64,000 nucleotides of DNA from the NCBI GenBank assembly GCA_903813345.2, contig CAIIXF020000010.1:18365181-18429180 (forward strand), given 5' to 3'. Under the pieces are notes generated by a model that saw only the letters and a program-made list of their open reading frames with translations, did not search any database and was not told the origin of the DNA. Shown here piece after piece: positions 1 through 13,700 of this stretch. A program made the position numbers and the translations under genes. The DNA comes from Owenia fusiformis (lineage: Eukaryota > Annelida > Polychaeta > Sabellida > Oweniidae). Position 1 is the stretch's first letter; the number at the start of each line of letters is the position of its first letter.

Positions 1-500
1 GGATATATTGTATATGTCCCGCTCCAGGCAAAATGCGGGCAGATATAATATATCCATCCCGCTCCCGGGAATTTTTCAAAAGTTTAAAAAAGTTTAAATA
101 TCAAAAGTTTTAATTTTAAAATTTAATTTTTTTAAGTTTAAATGTTACAATTTCATTGTATTGAACAAAAAGAATATTACGAAAACGTTAAATATAAATA
201 TCTTGTCATTTGAAAAAGGTGGAAAGGGTTATATCTACCCTAAACCCACTCAAGTATGAGATACACCGGTTATGCACGGTCGGTTTGGATACATGGAATA
301 TCCCTTGGGATATACAATACATCTTCCCTCGGTCCCTTCGGTCCCTCGGGAAGATATATTGTATATCCCTCGGGATATTCCCTGTATCCAAAACCTCCCA
401 GTGCATAACCCCTATATATGCGAGCGGCGATTATGACGTAGCGGGCAGATATACTATATCTGCCCGCTCGGAGCGGGACGTAAAGCTATATCTGCCCGCT
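1..500. repeat. Cluster of hairpins and short inverted repeats
   Basis: A long imperfect hairpin has arms from about 268 to 338 and 340 to 410; both arms contain a GGATATACAAT core, and the outer ends are ggttatgcac and gtgcataacc. A second perfect hairpin (11-bp arms gcgggcagata, 5-base loop) lies at 441-467. The same gcgggcagata word recurs near 35 and, reversed, near 489. I see no gene. The open frames here are by-products of the palindrome. Confidence 0.75.
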
Positions 501-630
501 GATGAAAATATAAGATTTTACAAACCGGCTTTATGTACCTGTAACACGTCCAAGTATGGGATAAATAATATCATGCACCGAATAATAAATAATTAAATAT
601 ATTTTTAAGAAATTAATACCATAATAACTC

Positions 631-981
631 AGATGCGAGTAGGTAGTTACCAGTTTCACCACCAGGTGACTCATTTTTGTCAGATAGCATGGCGGGTATA
701 GTAGAACCCCGGGAGTAGAAAGTTCCCTTGAACTTAAATATTCATCAGTTTTAGTGGTTCGATTTTCATATCACCTTTATATTGTCAATAAAATATATAT
801 GAATATCCAGTGACAGAAAATATCATCTGTCCAATACAAGAAAATATATTTCACTTTTTGTGTTTTTATAACATTGGGTCTAGAAGTCACATTTTGAAAA
901 AAATTAAATTTTCGAAACCATATTGATTTTCAATATTTTTAAAATGACGTATATCAAGATTATTTCTACTCGCACGCATCT
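631..981. mobile_element. MITE-like element with agatgcgagtag ends
   Basis: The left end agatgcgagtag (631-642) is mirrored by ctactcgcacgcatct at 966-981, giving terminal inverted repeats on a ~350-bp segment with no ORF. Its right half (about 801-981) is clearly related to 51988-52237, which ends in ctactcgcatct. This is a dispersed non-autonomous DNA transposon family. The superfamily is not identified. Confidence 0.6.
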
Positions 982-3900
982 TAAGATTTTATCGGTTGGT
1001 CAATTGTACATGTTGCTCCCCCCATCCCCATATAAGTTAAATAACCATGATTCTGCCTTTAGGTGATAAACAACGTTTTATAGCCCATTGTACCGTTGCG
1101 TCTAAGTGGCACATAAGAATACAATGAGGTGAATGATTCAACGTAAAAAGAGTTGAATCAAAGATATCAGGATTTTTTGGGTTACACCATTTCATGTTGT
1201 GTCGTCATGCATGTCATTCCTCGTCGGGCTATTCCCTTTTACCACAGAACTTTAACAGTATAATTAGATGTTTTGTTATGTAATGTATGTACCTTGTGAG
1301 TTTGATCACTATTTGAGATGTCGGTGTTTGCTTTCTTGCACCCTATGGTGTTCCGTTTTCTTCTGTGCTTCTTTACTTTTCGGATTTTAGCATTGTTAGT
1401 TGACTATCGATCTTGAAAGTGAAACTTCCATTAGACTACCAAACAAACATGCGAAAGGTGACACCATTTTGTTTTATACAGTTAATTAAAATGAATGGGA
1501 CACCAGTAGTGCTCATATGGATTGATTCTATGAAATGTAAGCATACATTGTTGATAGAACTATAGAACAATGACAACTGACGCGTATTTGCTCTTTGTTG
1601 TATAAATACATGTAAGATATTCTTATACAGGATGGGCCATAAAATATCGGACACTATTATTTTAATGCTTTTAGCGGTAATATCGGGGTTGTCTTGTGTC
1701 ATGCAGAAATGATGAAAAAGATTCATCATTTGACATCAAATTTTAAACGTTTTTTTCAAATAGACATATAGTATATATCTGTATACGATTGTACATTCGT
1801 TACCCAAGGCATTGAAGTAAACTCCAAGGAAAAATAGGCGAATTTTCAAATTGAAATTAGGGTCCGTCTCAAACATGTCGATTTCACATCTTGACCCCCT
1901 GATTAATATGTCAAGCTATTCAAATTAGAATGCAACATTTTCAAAAAACCAAGAACGTTCCTCATGGTACTTAACTGTCCTTTAAAATCGCAAATGGATT
2001 TGGACTGTAAGCTTTTCCTTTTTTGATGTGCATCACTTGTCAACATGAACCAATAGAATCTATCATTTTTCTCGATTTTTTTACTTACCTTTTGTTTTTC
2101 GTTTGAATAAAATTGAAAGGGTCGACTTTATTGAAACATGAATCGATGCGATCATGAAAAATGATCCTAAAGACGATAAAAAATGATAACAGTTTTATTT
2201 GGGAAGAATTGATCATTACGCCATTTCACTATTCAACCGCATGTCGATTTTCACAAAACAATTAGAAACAAATGACAATGATTTAGAAAGTTCATTTTAG
2301 GGAACGCTTACTTCACGAATCGACATTTTTGATATGGAGGATATAACTAGCTAAATTGAGAAACACCCAGTTTGTATTTGTATTCAAATATGACCACGTT
2401 CATGTAAAATTTCCCGTCAAAACCCGACATACGTAAAACATGATTTGGAGAATCCTGTCGTGTTTCACATTTTATTCTAAAATATCGTCAAAGAAAATAA
2501 ACTTAGGACATGTACGTATTACGTCCGCAAAGTTTATATGCACTGAACACATCTTTTCTACATCCTTTTCACACCAACTTTACCAAAACATTGCACTGAT
2601 TCATGAAACAAGGGTTTACATTTTTAGATTGAATGGCAATTGGGTGACAGATGCCATGTCGTTAAAATATTTGTTGACACCCTTGGTGTATGTTTCCCTT
2701 TTATCTCATATACCAGGTATGGTACCTTGCCTTGTTTTTACAATTTGAGTCATTTTTCCTTTGGGTTTTGCTTTTAATGCATGCTTAGACCAGTTGCAGG
2801 TTGACGTAGTGACGTTTTACTTGCATGTATCACACCAACAGGGCAGCCATTTACGTAATATTGAAGTACAAACAGCATCTATCTAGATATCTAGATCTGA
2901 AATGTCCCTTTAACATATTTCAAATCAAGAACCCGATTCTTATTCTACTCGAGTGTACGTTATCAATTGAAACATATGATATTGATGTCGAGTCGAGTCC
3001 AGTAAGGCTGACGTATACGTATAGTTCAATCATAAAAATCATCTGCACCGGTGTAGAGACGTTTCTCTTGACACTATTATCTGCGGCGCGCTACGCCGAC
3101 AACCCCCCCTCTCCAAGTTCCTATCAAAAGACTTTTTTCCATGACCACCAAGTGTTTTTATTACTATGCTTTGCTTCATTCTGAGATTTTTGTTTTAGTC
3201 GCTATAATTTCCGCTTTAGAGAAACAAATTTCTCTCTTGTCAGACTCGATCCCTTTTCCGGATTTGTTTCTTCTGATGTTTTGTTTGAAGCTCTTGAAGT
3301 CTATATTTTAGTGGTCTACCCCCCGTTTTATTTTTCGAAGAGGGGAAAAATCATCTCGCTTTTGTTGCCTCTATCGTCGCATGCGCATCTTGTGCTTTAT
3401 GTTTCTAGAATGCTAGTTAATTCGATTGGCGATATTTTTCAATGAGGAGCGTAATCTTATGCACCTCATCTCTTGATTTTTTGATTTATTTTATTCTCGG
3501 ACATTGATTTGCAACGAATTACGTTTGACGAGGGCATTCCGAATCTTGTACATCAGATCGTAATGTATCTAGTAGATCAGATCGTAATAATGAAATTAGA
3601 AAGTAATGATAAGCAGATAAACATCGTTGAAAAGCTATAAAATCTTTCATATTACAAATAAGAGATGGCTGTTTATGTTGTTCACCATTGAGAGTGTTGC
3701 ATTCATTGAAAAGGAAACTGAACCAAAACGTTCATAGACTTTATAATTGAAGTCAGCAATCCCCGGGAATGCACTGAACGAAACGTTATTTACAGAGGTT
3801 GACACATTTTGGGCTATAATGGTCTTCATAATGATTTTTGTAGTGAAAATCTTTCGGTAAATTATGCTTATGGAAGTTCCAAATAACTTATCATCTGCTT

Positions 3901-5760
3901 GCATGTAACGTATTTTTGTAAAGACGTATAAAATGGAAAAAGGTACGCTGTACAAAGAGAAAATTCTTTAGCTGTTATCTTTTCATAGTCTATTAATTGA
4001 TCTTTATGCGTAATTATCGGAAAACTGCTATGTATGTGTTATCAGTGTATTGGTAATCATATAAAATCAAATCAATCCATTTGTGATTTATAGAAATTAC
4101 TAATTCACTGCTTTGAGTTCAATGGTATAACCATGTCGATTTTCACGCATGTCGATTGTCACAGTTTCACAACATATTCGCTCATAGATGGGGTCGTACT
4201 GGTTATTTCGTAAAATGTTTTCGTTAAAACAGAGTGGATATATTGTTTTCTTGAATGAATAGTGTCCGTCTTTACACTAGAATGCTGCCCATGTGTGAAT
4301 TACATCTTGGTCGTTTTTCACAAGAAAAATGGTGAATTTTCAGAAATGTTCAGATAATGCTCATTATAATTCAATCACAATTATTATCACGATTTGGAAC
4401 ATGCTGGTCTGATAAACTGAATCAAGGACTTGCTAACAACATATAACTTATTTTTCTCAGATATTCCTAATGCCGTGTGGGTGTGTTTAAACGACCATGT
4501 CGATTTTCACAGAATAAATTTTACATTTACTTTATTTGGTCTACATAATCGGTAATAGGGTGAGATCAAATACAGTGCTCTCATCACACTCTGAATGAAT
4601 GTTCTCTATTCCAGCATAACCAAAATTAAAAGATGCGACCATTTATTATTGAGATATGACATGTTTTCAAAAGCGTGTTGTCCTGTTACCATTGACAATT
4701 TCACGAAATTCACAATTTTGAAGCCAGATATCAACGCTACTTACAATCGGAACGATCAAAAAAGTATGCTGACGTAATTCATATAAAGGCATTATATTTT
4801 AGAATACATAAAATGATGAGCAAACACAGGTTTAGTTTCAGCTATGTTCAATTACATCAAAAATGTCAATTTTTAACACTTATTTGTTTTCACTGATACA
4901 CATTATGGAAGCGATTTTTCAAAAAACTGCCTGGCGCCTGAATTAGGATAAACTCTCAAATAGGATTTGGAAATATTCTCAGAGAGGGTGATATTATTGC
5001 TTTCAATTTGTCGGTTTTATCTGTTAATTTTCTCTCAGCCTTGAGTGAAAGTAACAATTACTTATATTCGCAAGAATCACCAGATTATATCACTAATATT
5101 AGTATTTGCACTGTTATCAAAATCATCACTAATATAATGATAATCTACTTATTACTTTAAAATTAGCGTTTAATATTATCATTTAATAAAAAACAATGTC
5201 AAGATAAGATATACTATACTAGTGAACATTTAATGGATCTAGGCTGATCTAGGGCATCTCCTTCTTTGTACTTCTGATGTGAAATTATTGATTAACGGGC
5301 ATTTTGTTTATTGTTTATGACAATAGTTATTGTTTAGTCCAGTTTGAACATGACGAAGTATCTCATATCACAAATTTGCTTATTATTCCACCTGAGGCAC
5401 GAGGCATGACAAGGTTCGGTTCATCGACCAAATGTTTGCATTAATTGCGGCTAAAGCGCATCTCAGATAGAAGATGTCAATGACATTACTATAACACTGT
5501 GCCTTCGGAATACAGATTGTAGCCCATAGTTTTAATTCAATGTTTAGATGTTTCTTAACGTTATTTCTGCGTATAAGGCCCGTATCAGCAAATACTAAAC
5601 AAGGATAAAGCCCCGATAAAGCTGAACAATATGGCCCAGTCAGATCCAGTGTGTGATATTTTTGTTATACAAGTATGTATATTCATATAAATTTAGCATT
5701 AAGGGTAAGGGCAAACTTAAGAATAATCATTTCTAGAAACAATCAGATGAAACCTCCATA
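982..5760. other. No recognisable gene; recurring 16-bp motif
   Basis: AT-rich sequence with only short ORFs that I do not recognise, including + frames at 2440-2748 and 2825-3184 and a - frame at 1436-1729. The word CATGTCGATTTTCACA or a close variant recurs at about 1874, 2240, 4132, 4147 and 4496. No collagen, membrane-anchor or RNA gene signal was seen. Confidence 0.5.
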
Positions 5761-5923
5761 GGCGTAGCCAGGGGGGGGGGGGGGGTGCGATGGGTGCGAT
5801 CAATTTTTGTAAAATTCAAAATAAATCTTATTTTTAGATTGTTTACGCCACAATCCCTCTGACTGAAAACCGAATTTTTTTAATGTCTATCGCACCTCCC
5901 CCCGACTGAAAGCTGGCTACGCC
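5761..5923. mobile_element. Short MITE with ggcgtagccag ends
   Basis: A perfect 11-bp terminal inverted repeat, ggcgtagccag (5761-5771) and ctggctacgcc (5913-5923), brackets 163 bp. A poly-G run lies just inside the left end and a C-rich run inside the right end. There is no coding capacity. The ends resemble hAT-type non-autonomous elements, but the superfamily is an inference. Confidence 0.7.
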
Positions 5924-8900
5924 CCTGACCTCGATAAATTTTGGAAAACAGAATAATCAAAGGAAATGTTGTGTATTTGTTCAAGACCTTTGATAAAAAT
6001 CACTGATTTTCGTCATGAATCGATTATGCAGCTGTTATTGGAAACATTGAACCAGTCATCCAGGTATACCATAAACAGTCAGCTGGAAGTGATTTCCATA
6101 TATTCATAATGGTAGTTAGATCTAACCTTTTCTAGCTTTCCATTAATCAAATCTCCCTAATCCTCTATATTAGGAGGCTAATACCCCAACTGCCACATCT
6201 CACATCAAAGTGCCAGAACTGACTGATTTTATTCATAGCCAGTGATTGATTATATTAAGGAGACTGTCTTCCATAAAGATTGGCGCGTCCTTATGCCGTT
6301 TATGGTGATGTATCTCCATCTTTGACTGAAGTTCCTAGATCAGTGGTGCCTGATATCACCTTTATTAATTTAGATACATGAGACATAGACGCCAAGAGGC
6401 CGGTCAGAAGGGGCATCGCATTCGCTCATGTGGATATCCCATCTACAACTTACTATAATATCCTATCTTGAATCAAAAGAGCATATGCTTGGGAGACAAT
6501 GGGAAATTAGAAAAGTATTGAGCTGGAGTCATTATAAACTTATCACACTCACAGTCTTAATTAAAAATAAGTACTTTTTCCAGTGGACCTTCAATGGTTG
6601 ACTGAGGCAATATTAAAAATGTAGGCCTACTCCAGCCGATGCCTACTCAGACAGAATGAAAATGTTCACCTTATCAACCAAGGTTTCACCATGGGCTTTC
6701 ACTAAAAGGACACAGTGACCAAATAACAATAGGCCAAATTAGAAAGATCTGAAGAGGGCATTTGAGTTCGGTAGTCAGACAAAAACACACTTTTCACTAA
6801 GTCTCCACCATAGTGTTCATTTAAGAAAATTGTCCAAACGACAATATTGAGCAACCTGATACTTGTTTATATTGCCCCTGGACTATTCATTAAATCTTAG
6901 CCTATATTCATTTACAGTTGGAATCTAATACAATTATCAATTTAAAGGGATGTCATATACACGATGAATGAAACTGACAATTAATATGGATCAAAACTAC
7001 AAGCAATATTGATCATCTGGTGTAAAGAGTAAGCAAGTCCAGTTGCAGCTTTTGGCCTGTTTCTTTATAGATCTTTCAATTAGTCTAAGCTTTCAATATC
7101 CACTCTGTCAATCATACTTCACTTGTCGCTATTGCATTATCGCCTATAGCTGTTACCTAATTGTCTCCAAAGTGTTATTTGCTTAGCCTTGTATCTTATC
7201 TCTTGAGTCCCTCTATATGTCTATTTCCTTTTTTGAAATGGTTGAAGGTCACAAGGGTTTGATAGACAACTGTTATTTACTCACTTCAAACAAATAAGCA
7301 CAACTGGGAACACCAAGAAACATGAAGAAAGCAAAGAAACATATTTTGAAAGAATCATAGCGATAAAAGCATGTGTTGGGGTTTCCAGCCAACAGGTGTC
7401 TAATTATTCTAACTACTTGCTGAGGTACAAAGTAAGTTAACCGAAAGTGTCGATTTTATCAAAATGGCAGGTACTCGATGGCACCTCTACAACAATCTAC
7501 GTGAAATACATGTATCAGCCCACAGAACCAATCCATAATCATGATAAAATGCGGTTGATAGCATTATAAAATAATATACAGTAGATCATATATATATTGT
7601 ACAATATATATTATGTATTCATTTTTTATATTATCTATTGCACATTATTTTCATTACAATAGCTGTGTTCATAATTCATCCACAAAATGTACATTAACAG
7701 ACCAGATACTGGTCTATAAAAAATATATGTTTTGTATTATAAATGTATTTTGAAAGTAAAATAATGCAAATCAAACGTCTAAATGAGTAGCTCTACTTTT
7801 TAGAATTGCAATTTTCATTTCAGAATGATATCGCATCTCCCATTAATCTGTCCGACTCCCTGTATCATAATAATCAGTGTCAGCAATGATATGTTATTCA
7901 TTGGTGCCGTATTACTAGGCATTGTGTTCTGTCGTTTTGTTAAATTAAAATGAAGAGATCCAAATACAAATACAATGTGAGATAATCCAAAATAATGAAG
8001 TAGATGTAAAACATAAGTTGTATATGATGAGGCTCAAAAAATGAGTGTGGCACAGATTAAGGAATATGACTGGTAATACAAATCGATTATTTTACCTGGT
8101 AAATTCTGATATTTGTATCGGGTCTACAGCAGGTAAATATGTAATGACAAATGTGACAGTTCACATGTACCCAATACCAAGATGCTGTTAGATTAATATA
8201 AAACAATACGAGGAAGTCATTTTCAACAGTATCATCTTTAAATAATTTCTTACTAATATCAAAAAAATATAATTATATCTGATAAAATATAAAAGCACGA
8301 CCAGATAAAAGTGCATGTGCTATGTTCGTATGTAAATGAAAAACCAACAGGCCGATAACTTTTTCTGTAATGGATAAACTATGAGTCTTGGATATTAGGT
8401 CAAATAATAACCAAGGGCCGATAGGCAAGACGAGTGGTTTATCTAACTTAAACCCCACAGTGACTCTTATGTAAATGGCATATGCTCCAATTTTAGGAAA
8501 GTTTGATTTTTGTATTGGCTATGAGGTAAGTGCGTTGAGAAAAAGTGGGTGTGATAAGTTCAGTTTTAGTGCATTGCGTGTGACAGTCCAGGTGTGGACA
8601 TTGAGCATGGGAACACAATTTGTAAGCTTAGGTCCATACTCTGGTAGCAATGTATTCGAGTAAATTGTTTTATTTTAAAGAATGCACTGTAACAATACAA
8701 GAGCACATGTTCATTTGCATATTGTTTTTTAAATGATGGAAACTATCAAAAAGCGTCAATCGTCTTTTGTTCTCACTGGTTTTGGATGGCTTGGCAAGTG
8801 CTCATTCTTTAAACATAGAAAAAGAATGCACTCTTCTTTGTTACAAATGTATCCAAACCCAGTTCGCATTCACTATTGTACTAAAGGAAATATTCAGATC

Positions 8901-10621
8901 TAAGTGCCTCATGGGATCTCCATCATGTGATAAACATCTTCTTTTATGGCACCATAAAACTGGTGGGACATGGATCTAACATACTTAATAATAACCAATT
9001 TTGTATTACTACTGCATTACTAATTTATAACGCAGATAATCCGATAGAACATGGTAAAAACATAAACTACATATGATGGTATCCAAACATCAAACTATTC
9101 AAGCAGCTCAATAACATCACTCTTACTGACATTATTTTGATAAATGCAAATTAAAGAAACTACAAAATGATCGGTGGAGGGGTTCAAACTAGAGAGAAAT
9201 CAATTCAGTGTCATATCCAAAGCAATAGAGTAACTGGATGCTTCACTCTGGTGATGCATTGAAATATGCTGGCCAAAAATGGGTAATATTTTGATTTTGC
9301 ACACACATTTGCAAAAAATCCTGGAGAGAACACTGTATCCTGAAGAAGTACATACTGAGGACGCTTTCCAGTTTTGCGGATCATTCTTTCTGTTGGGGAT
9401 ATGTGGTGAACCAATAATCCATTCACTGAGATTATGATTATCTAAAAGTATACAAAACAATGACGAGCCTTCAGCAATTGAATCGAAATCAGCGTAAATA
9501 ATTTTTAGCTAGGTTTCCTAACAGGAATTGGTTCTCTCCCTTTGGCACTTGTGCTAAGATATTTATTGCCCCTTTATGTTTTTTCATGGATATTTCTAGT
9601 TTTATTTCTCCATGCATTCGTGAAAAGGACAAGACACTATTATGTAAAATCACATATCAATCTTAAGGCCCCTGGAGTTGTATATTGAGAACAAATTCCT
9701 GATTGAAATTATTGACCACTCTTAATACATCTCATGAGATTATTTCCCCAATTTTAAAAGAGTCAAAACCTCAAGAGTATTTTTCCACTTACTTTGCCCA
9801 TCATTACATAGCCTGGCTTGATTATTTGACGTCTTTAAGCTGATAATGGGTTACATCTGCAATGTTATCATCGGATTGGATGTATCCACTATCTTCAATG
9901 GTATCTTATTGATCCGGATAAGGAGATATAACAAATCTACTGAGAAATAAAGTGTTACTGTTAATAAGTGTAAGGTAACATTGTTTACTTTGAGTTATCT
10001 TTAGCATTGTTGATTTTGTCACATGGGATAGAAAACTTTGTTTGAGAGATTGTTATATCATGCTACCCCTCAATTTTGTATAATCATAGAATGAGATGAT
10101 AAAAATAAAAGCATTTGCTATAAGTATGTTTCCATCTTGCAATGGCCTGATACTCTGCTAATGTTTTAACAACTTCCCTTCCCAATTAATGATAATCAAA
10201 TTGAATTGAATCTAACACCAGTTAATGTAATCTAATCAAGAGAGGATATATATCAGAAACAACTTTAGAATACCTTAAGGGACCTCCTAATAAAATTTAT
10301 TTAAAAATACAACGAGGCCTTGGTTGAAAGATCAGAAAATGCAAATGCATAATTTGACATTCTGATTAAAATGAAGATAATTTAGTCTAGTCGGGGGAAA
10401 GAACACTGTCTATGGATGGATCAGCATTACAAATTTGGCTGAATGTTTAAACAACTCGGTCTTAGAGAATGAATAATTATTTGGATGAGAGGGGATGTTA
10501 TTGGTCTATGGTGTTTTAGGGTTGGAGAATTTGTGAGTTCCTTTTCAAGTGTTGCCTTTCATGCCATCACCACTCTTACAAACTTGTCATGAAATAAATA
10601 CATCAACATTGTATGTTTCAG
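5924..10621. other. No confident gene; upstream region of the collagen gene
   Basis: AT-rich sequence upstream of the first recognised collagen exon. The missing 5' exons of that gene (cytoplasmic tail, membrane anchor) would be expected here or further left. One hydrophobic candidate at 9525-9643 is described under the findings. Other short ORFs, such as + 8475-8663, + 8767-8979 and - 9200-9460, match nothing I know. Confidence 0.4.
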
Positions 10622-10739
10622 ATACATGTGCTACATGATTTCTGCAATGCTACAAAGACGTATTGTGCAGCAGAGGGCCCAATGGGACCACCTGGATTAC
10701 CTGGGATAGATGGGTCACCAGGGATGCATGGATCACCAG
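10622..10739 (+). CDS. GLDN-like: Exon: cysteine stalk and start of the collagen domain
   Basis: It follows an acceptor at ...tgtttcag and ends in a phase-1 donor (ccag|gtattt). It encodes a short non-collagenous stalk with two Cys ([11 protein letters not shown]) and an N-glycosylation sequon (NAT), then Gly-X-Y repeats from [11 protein letters not shown]. Stalk cysteines next to a collagen domain usually link the three chains. The start is phase 0, unlike all later exons. Confidence 0.8.
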
Positions 10740-13700
10740 GTATTTCTGTAACCCTGCTTAAGATATAGTGTGCATGGTTGTTTCAACAGAGTCGTTTCAA
10801 AAAGCATTCCTGATTTCCTTTGATAAGATCCTTTTAACATTTGAGAATAACAATAACAATCATACTATAGAAATTGTCATAAGCCATTTTGTTTCTCTGG
10901 TCTTAAATCAGTATTATTACACTTCTGAGATTCACCATATTTGCATGTAAATGCAGGCTAATGACAGTTCAACATCAAAGTATCTGCTATAAAAGTATGA
11001 AAACTGTAAACAATATCTGTTATCCATTTCTAGATTTGTGTTTCATGAGACTTTACATTTATCAAAGCACTGATAAATTCCTTAGGATCAAAACCTTAAG
11101 ACCAATTTAGAGAAATATACCCCTGAGATTCGAGACAATACTAGAGAAAAATAACGTTGATGGATTGCTTTTAAAGTATTAGTACCATCTTAGGTATTGG
11201 AATTGATTAAATAATCATGATGCAAAGATTGGGAAAACCCTCCAATGATTTGAAAGTATTGAATGAATCCACAAAAGTTCTCTTTGCCGTATATTCTGTC
11301 ATATCACATTTATTTTCTTTATCCCTCCTTAGACAATCGAAAGTGTACTATAACAATCTGTCCATGTCACCTTGGTTAAAATACATGGAATATTAATTCC
11401 ACGAGTATTTTCCCAAATTGATTCCTACAGTGCATGCTTACGTTATGTCATTCAGACAGACATCATAAAAAACTACAAGACAATCCAAACCCTTCCAGGC
11501 AAATACAAACAAATACAGCAAGTAGGAAAACAAATATTGACAATAGATACAAAGTATAAGAAACCAAAAACTTGATTTGATTTTGAATGTTTTTTTCCCT
11601 GTTGACAGCCAAAATCAAAGCATCATTTGAAAGACTCTAGCTAAATTTGATTATACCTATTTCTATTGATATTTTCACTTAGGCAGTTAATGTAATCAGG
11701 TGAGGCTAACGCAATTCCTAAAAAGTGGGAAAATTGCATAAAAGGGAAATTGATTGATAGACAAATAAGAACTCTTATCAGCCCAGGCCATATACATCAT
11801 TCCAGCCTCGTTATTCATCACTGTAGGGAACAGTCCCTGAATCAGAATATAATAAGTCAGACTATGCTCATTTAGAACAGAAAGTATAGTTGTCCTGAAC
11901 AGAAAATCCAACCATCCAGTCTCTCCGTGTCTTGGTACACAGAGAGTGGGAGGTGCTGGATTTTCTTTTCGTGACAACTACAATATTTTTTCGATGCCTA
12001 TGACATTATGTTTTCATCTTAAACTATCCAAAAGGGCCAGGAATGGCCATGTTTCTTTAATGTTTCATCATTATATGCTACATACTTGCCACTATATGTC
12101 AAGATTACTGCCAGTTAAAAAGACGAGATTAATATTGATGTTAACAGTGAAATCTGGGCCATGAAATGTATCACCTTCTAAATATTACTGTAAATATAAT
12201 AAGCGTGGACATGTCCAAGGGTTGTTACATTATCAATGCTAATTGGTTCTATACATTGATACTCATTCACTGATGGATATTGTTTTTTTCTTGTTTCCTA
12301 TTTTGCCACTCGTGAGTTTGATTATAATTGTAATGCCCTGTTTATATAAATAATATTTTCGTTGTAATTGTACAAGGTGTGCCAGGGAAACAAGGGGAAC
12401 CTGGTGCACAAGGTCCTCCTGGATTGGATGGTACCCTGGGAGAGAAGGGTGCAAAAGGAGATATGGGCGAGTTGGGGCTGCCAGGTTTGAATGGTGAGTA
12501 AGCAATAGAATAGCCTACTGAGAGACCTAAACATAAAATCAACTAGTGTTTTAGTGAGAGGTCAACACATTGGTCCTGTGTACTTTGTTGATCAATCAAA
12601 AACTGTCACAATTCAAAGGAACTATGCTATATCATTATATCCCCTGGGGGATGAGTCCATTTTACAGTTAATACAGCTATAGACCCTACAAATCCTGAAT
12701 GAAATAACATAAGCGAAAAATTATTCCTCATGCGGTGTAGGTGTCACTTTCTGTGAGTCAATCCAGTATAAAGAGAGGATTAGAATACTAACACAGAGGG
12801 TGAGATTAAATTGGTTTATCTATAGTTCATTTGCAATGCGCTGGTGTAGGACATTACAACTAACCTCATCTGAGTTGAAAATGATATTGTATTTTATTGG
12901 GTCCCAGAAGCAACCAAAGGATAAAATTGTGATAATTTTCTTCATTTAGATTCAAGCAAGAATAAGGCTTGAATATTGCCTTGAATCAATCCTGACATTT
13001 TTGTCTTGGAAACCAAGGTATTATTTGATTTGTCATTGTTTATCTATTATTGATGTGATAAAATGATTATACTCATCATGGATAAAAAGCAAGTGCTGAA
13101 AAAGTACCATAATGTATTAAATAAGGATGCCCATGCGAAGTAGTAATCCATTAAATATACTGTCACTCTAAAAAATAACCACTTTTTGCAATACCCCATG
13201 TTGTGCCCACAAGAATGTGTTAAAATAATTAATCAATTTGTCGGGCTCTGAATAAGGGTAACAAGATTGGTGGTTAGAGACAGAAAATCAACAGAAATAA
13301 TTCTTAATTGGTCCAAAGTGACAATCTGAGATTTCTTGAGGCATTCTGAAGAGAAAATCAGTGAAAATGTCATTTTACTGAAAATTAACAAAGTTGCTCT
13401 TGAATGCTGAGAATAACTGGTAATTGAAAGTGACACTGAGATCACTTGCTATTTACAAGGTAAATATTCAAGTGTCATTCATTTTGAAATATTAGGTATG
13501 GAGTTTCTTAATTAAGCAAAATTCTCCCTTCTAATACTTGTATATTTCATTACTGCTTTGGCAGGATATAATCTGAAGATGACATGGAGTTGTTGCAAGA
13601 ATCACCCATATTATATACACACGCCCGGTGATCGTGAAAATGGGACGGAGGGGGGGAACAGGCAATTTCCGCTAGAAAATTCAACAAATCTGGCAAAATT

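Noticed and set aside
1436-1729. 97-codon minus-strand ORF
   Set aside because: No recognisable domain, no start context and no splice neighbours. Its length is expected by chance in AT-rich DNA of this size.
8475-8525. Short frame ending at a strong donor (gag|gtaagt) as a first exon
   Set aside because: The peptide matches nothing, and the donor alone is not sufficient evidence.
12263-12542. Three overlapping minus-strand ORFs
   Set aside because: They are antisense shadows of the collagen exon at 12377-12493, whose Gly/Pro codons read as Pro/Ser/Gly in reverse.
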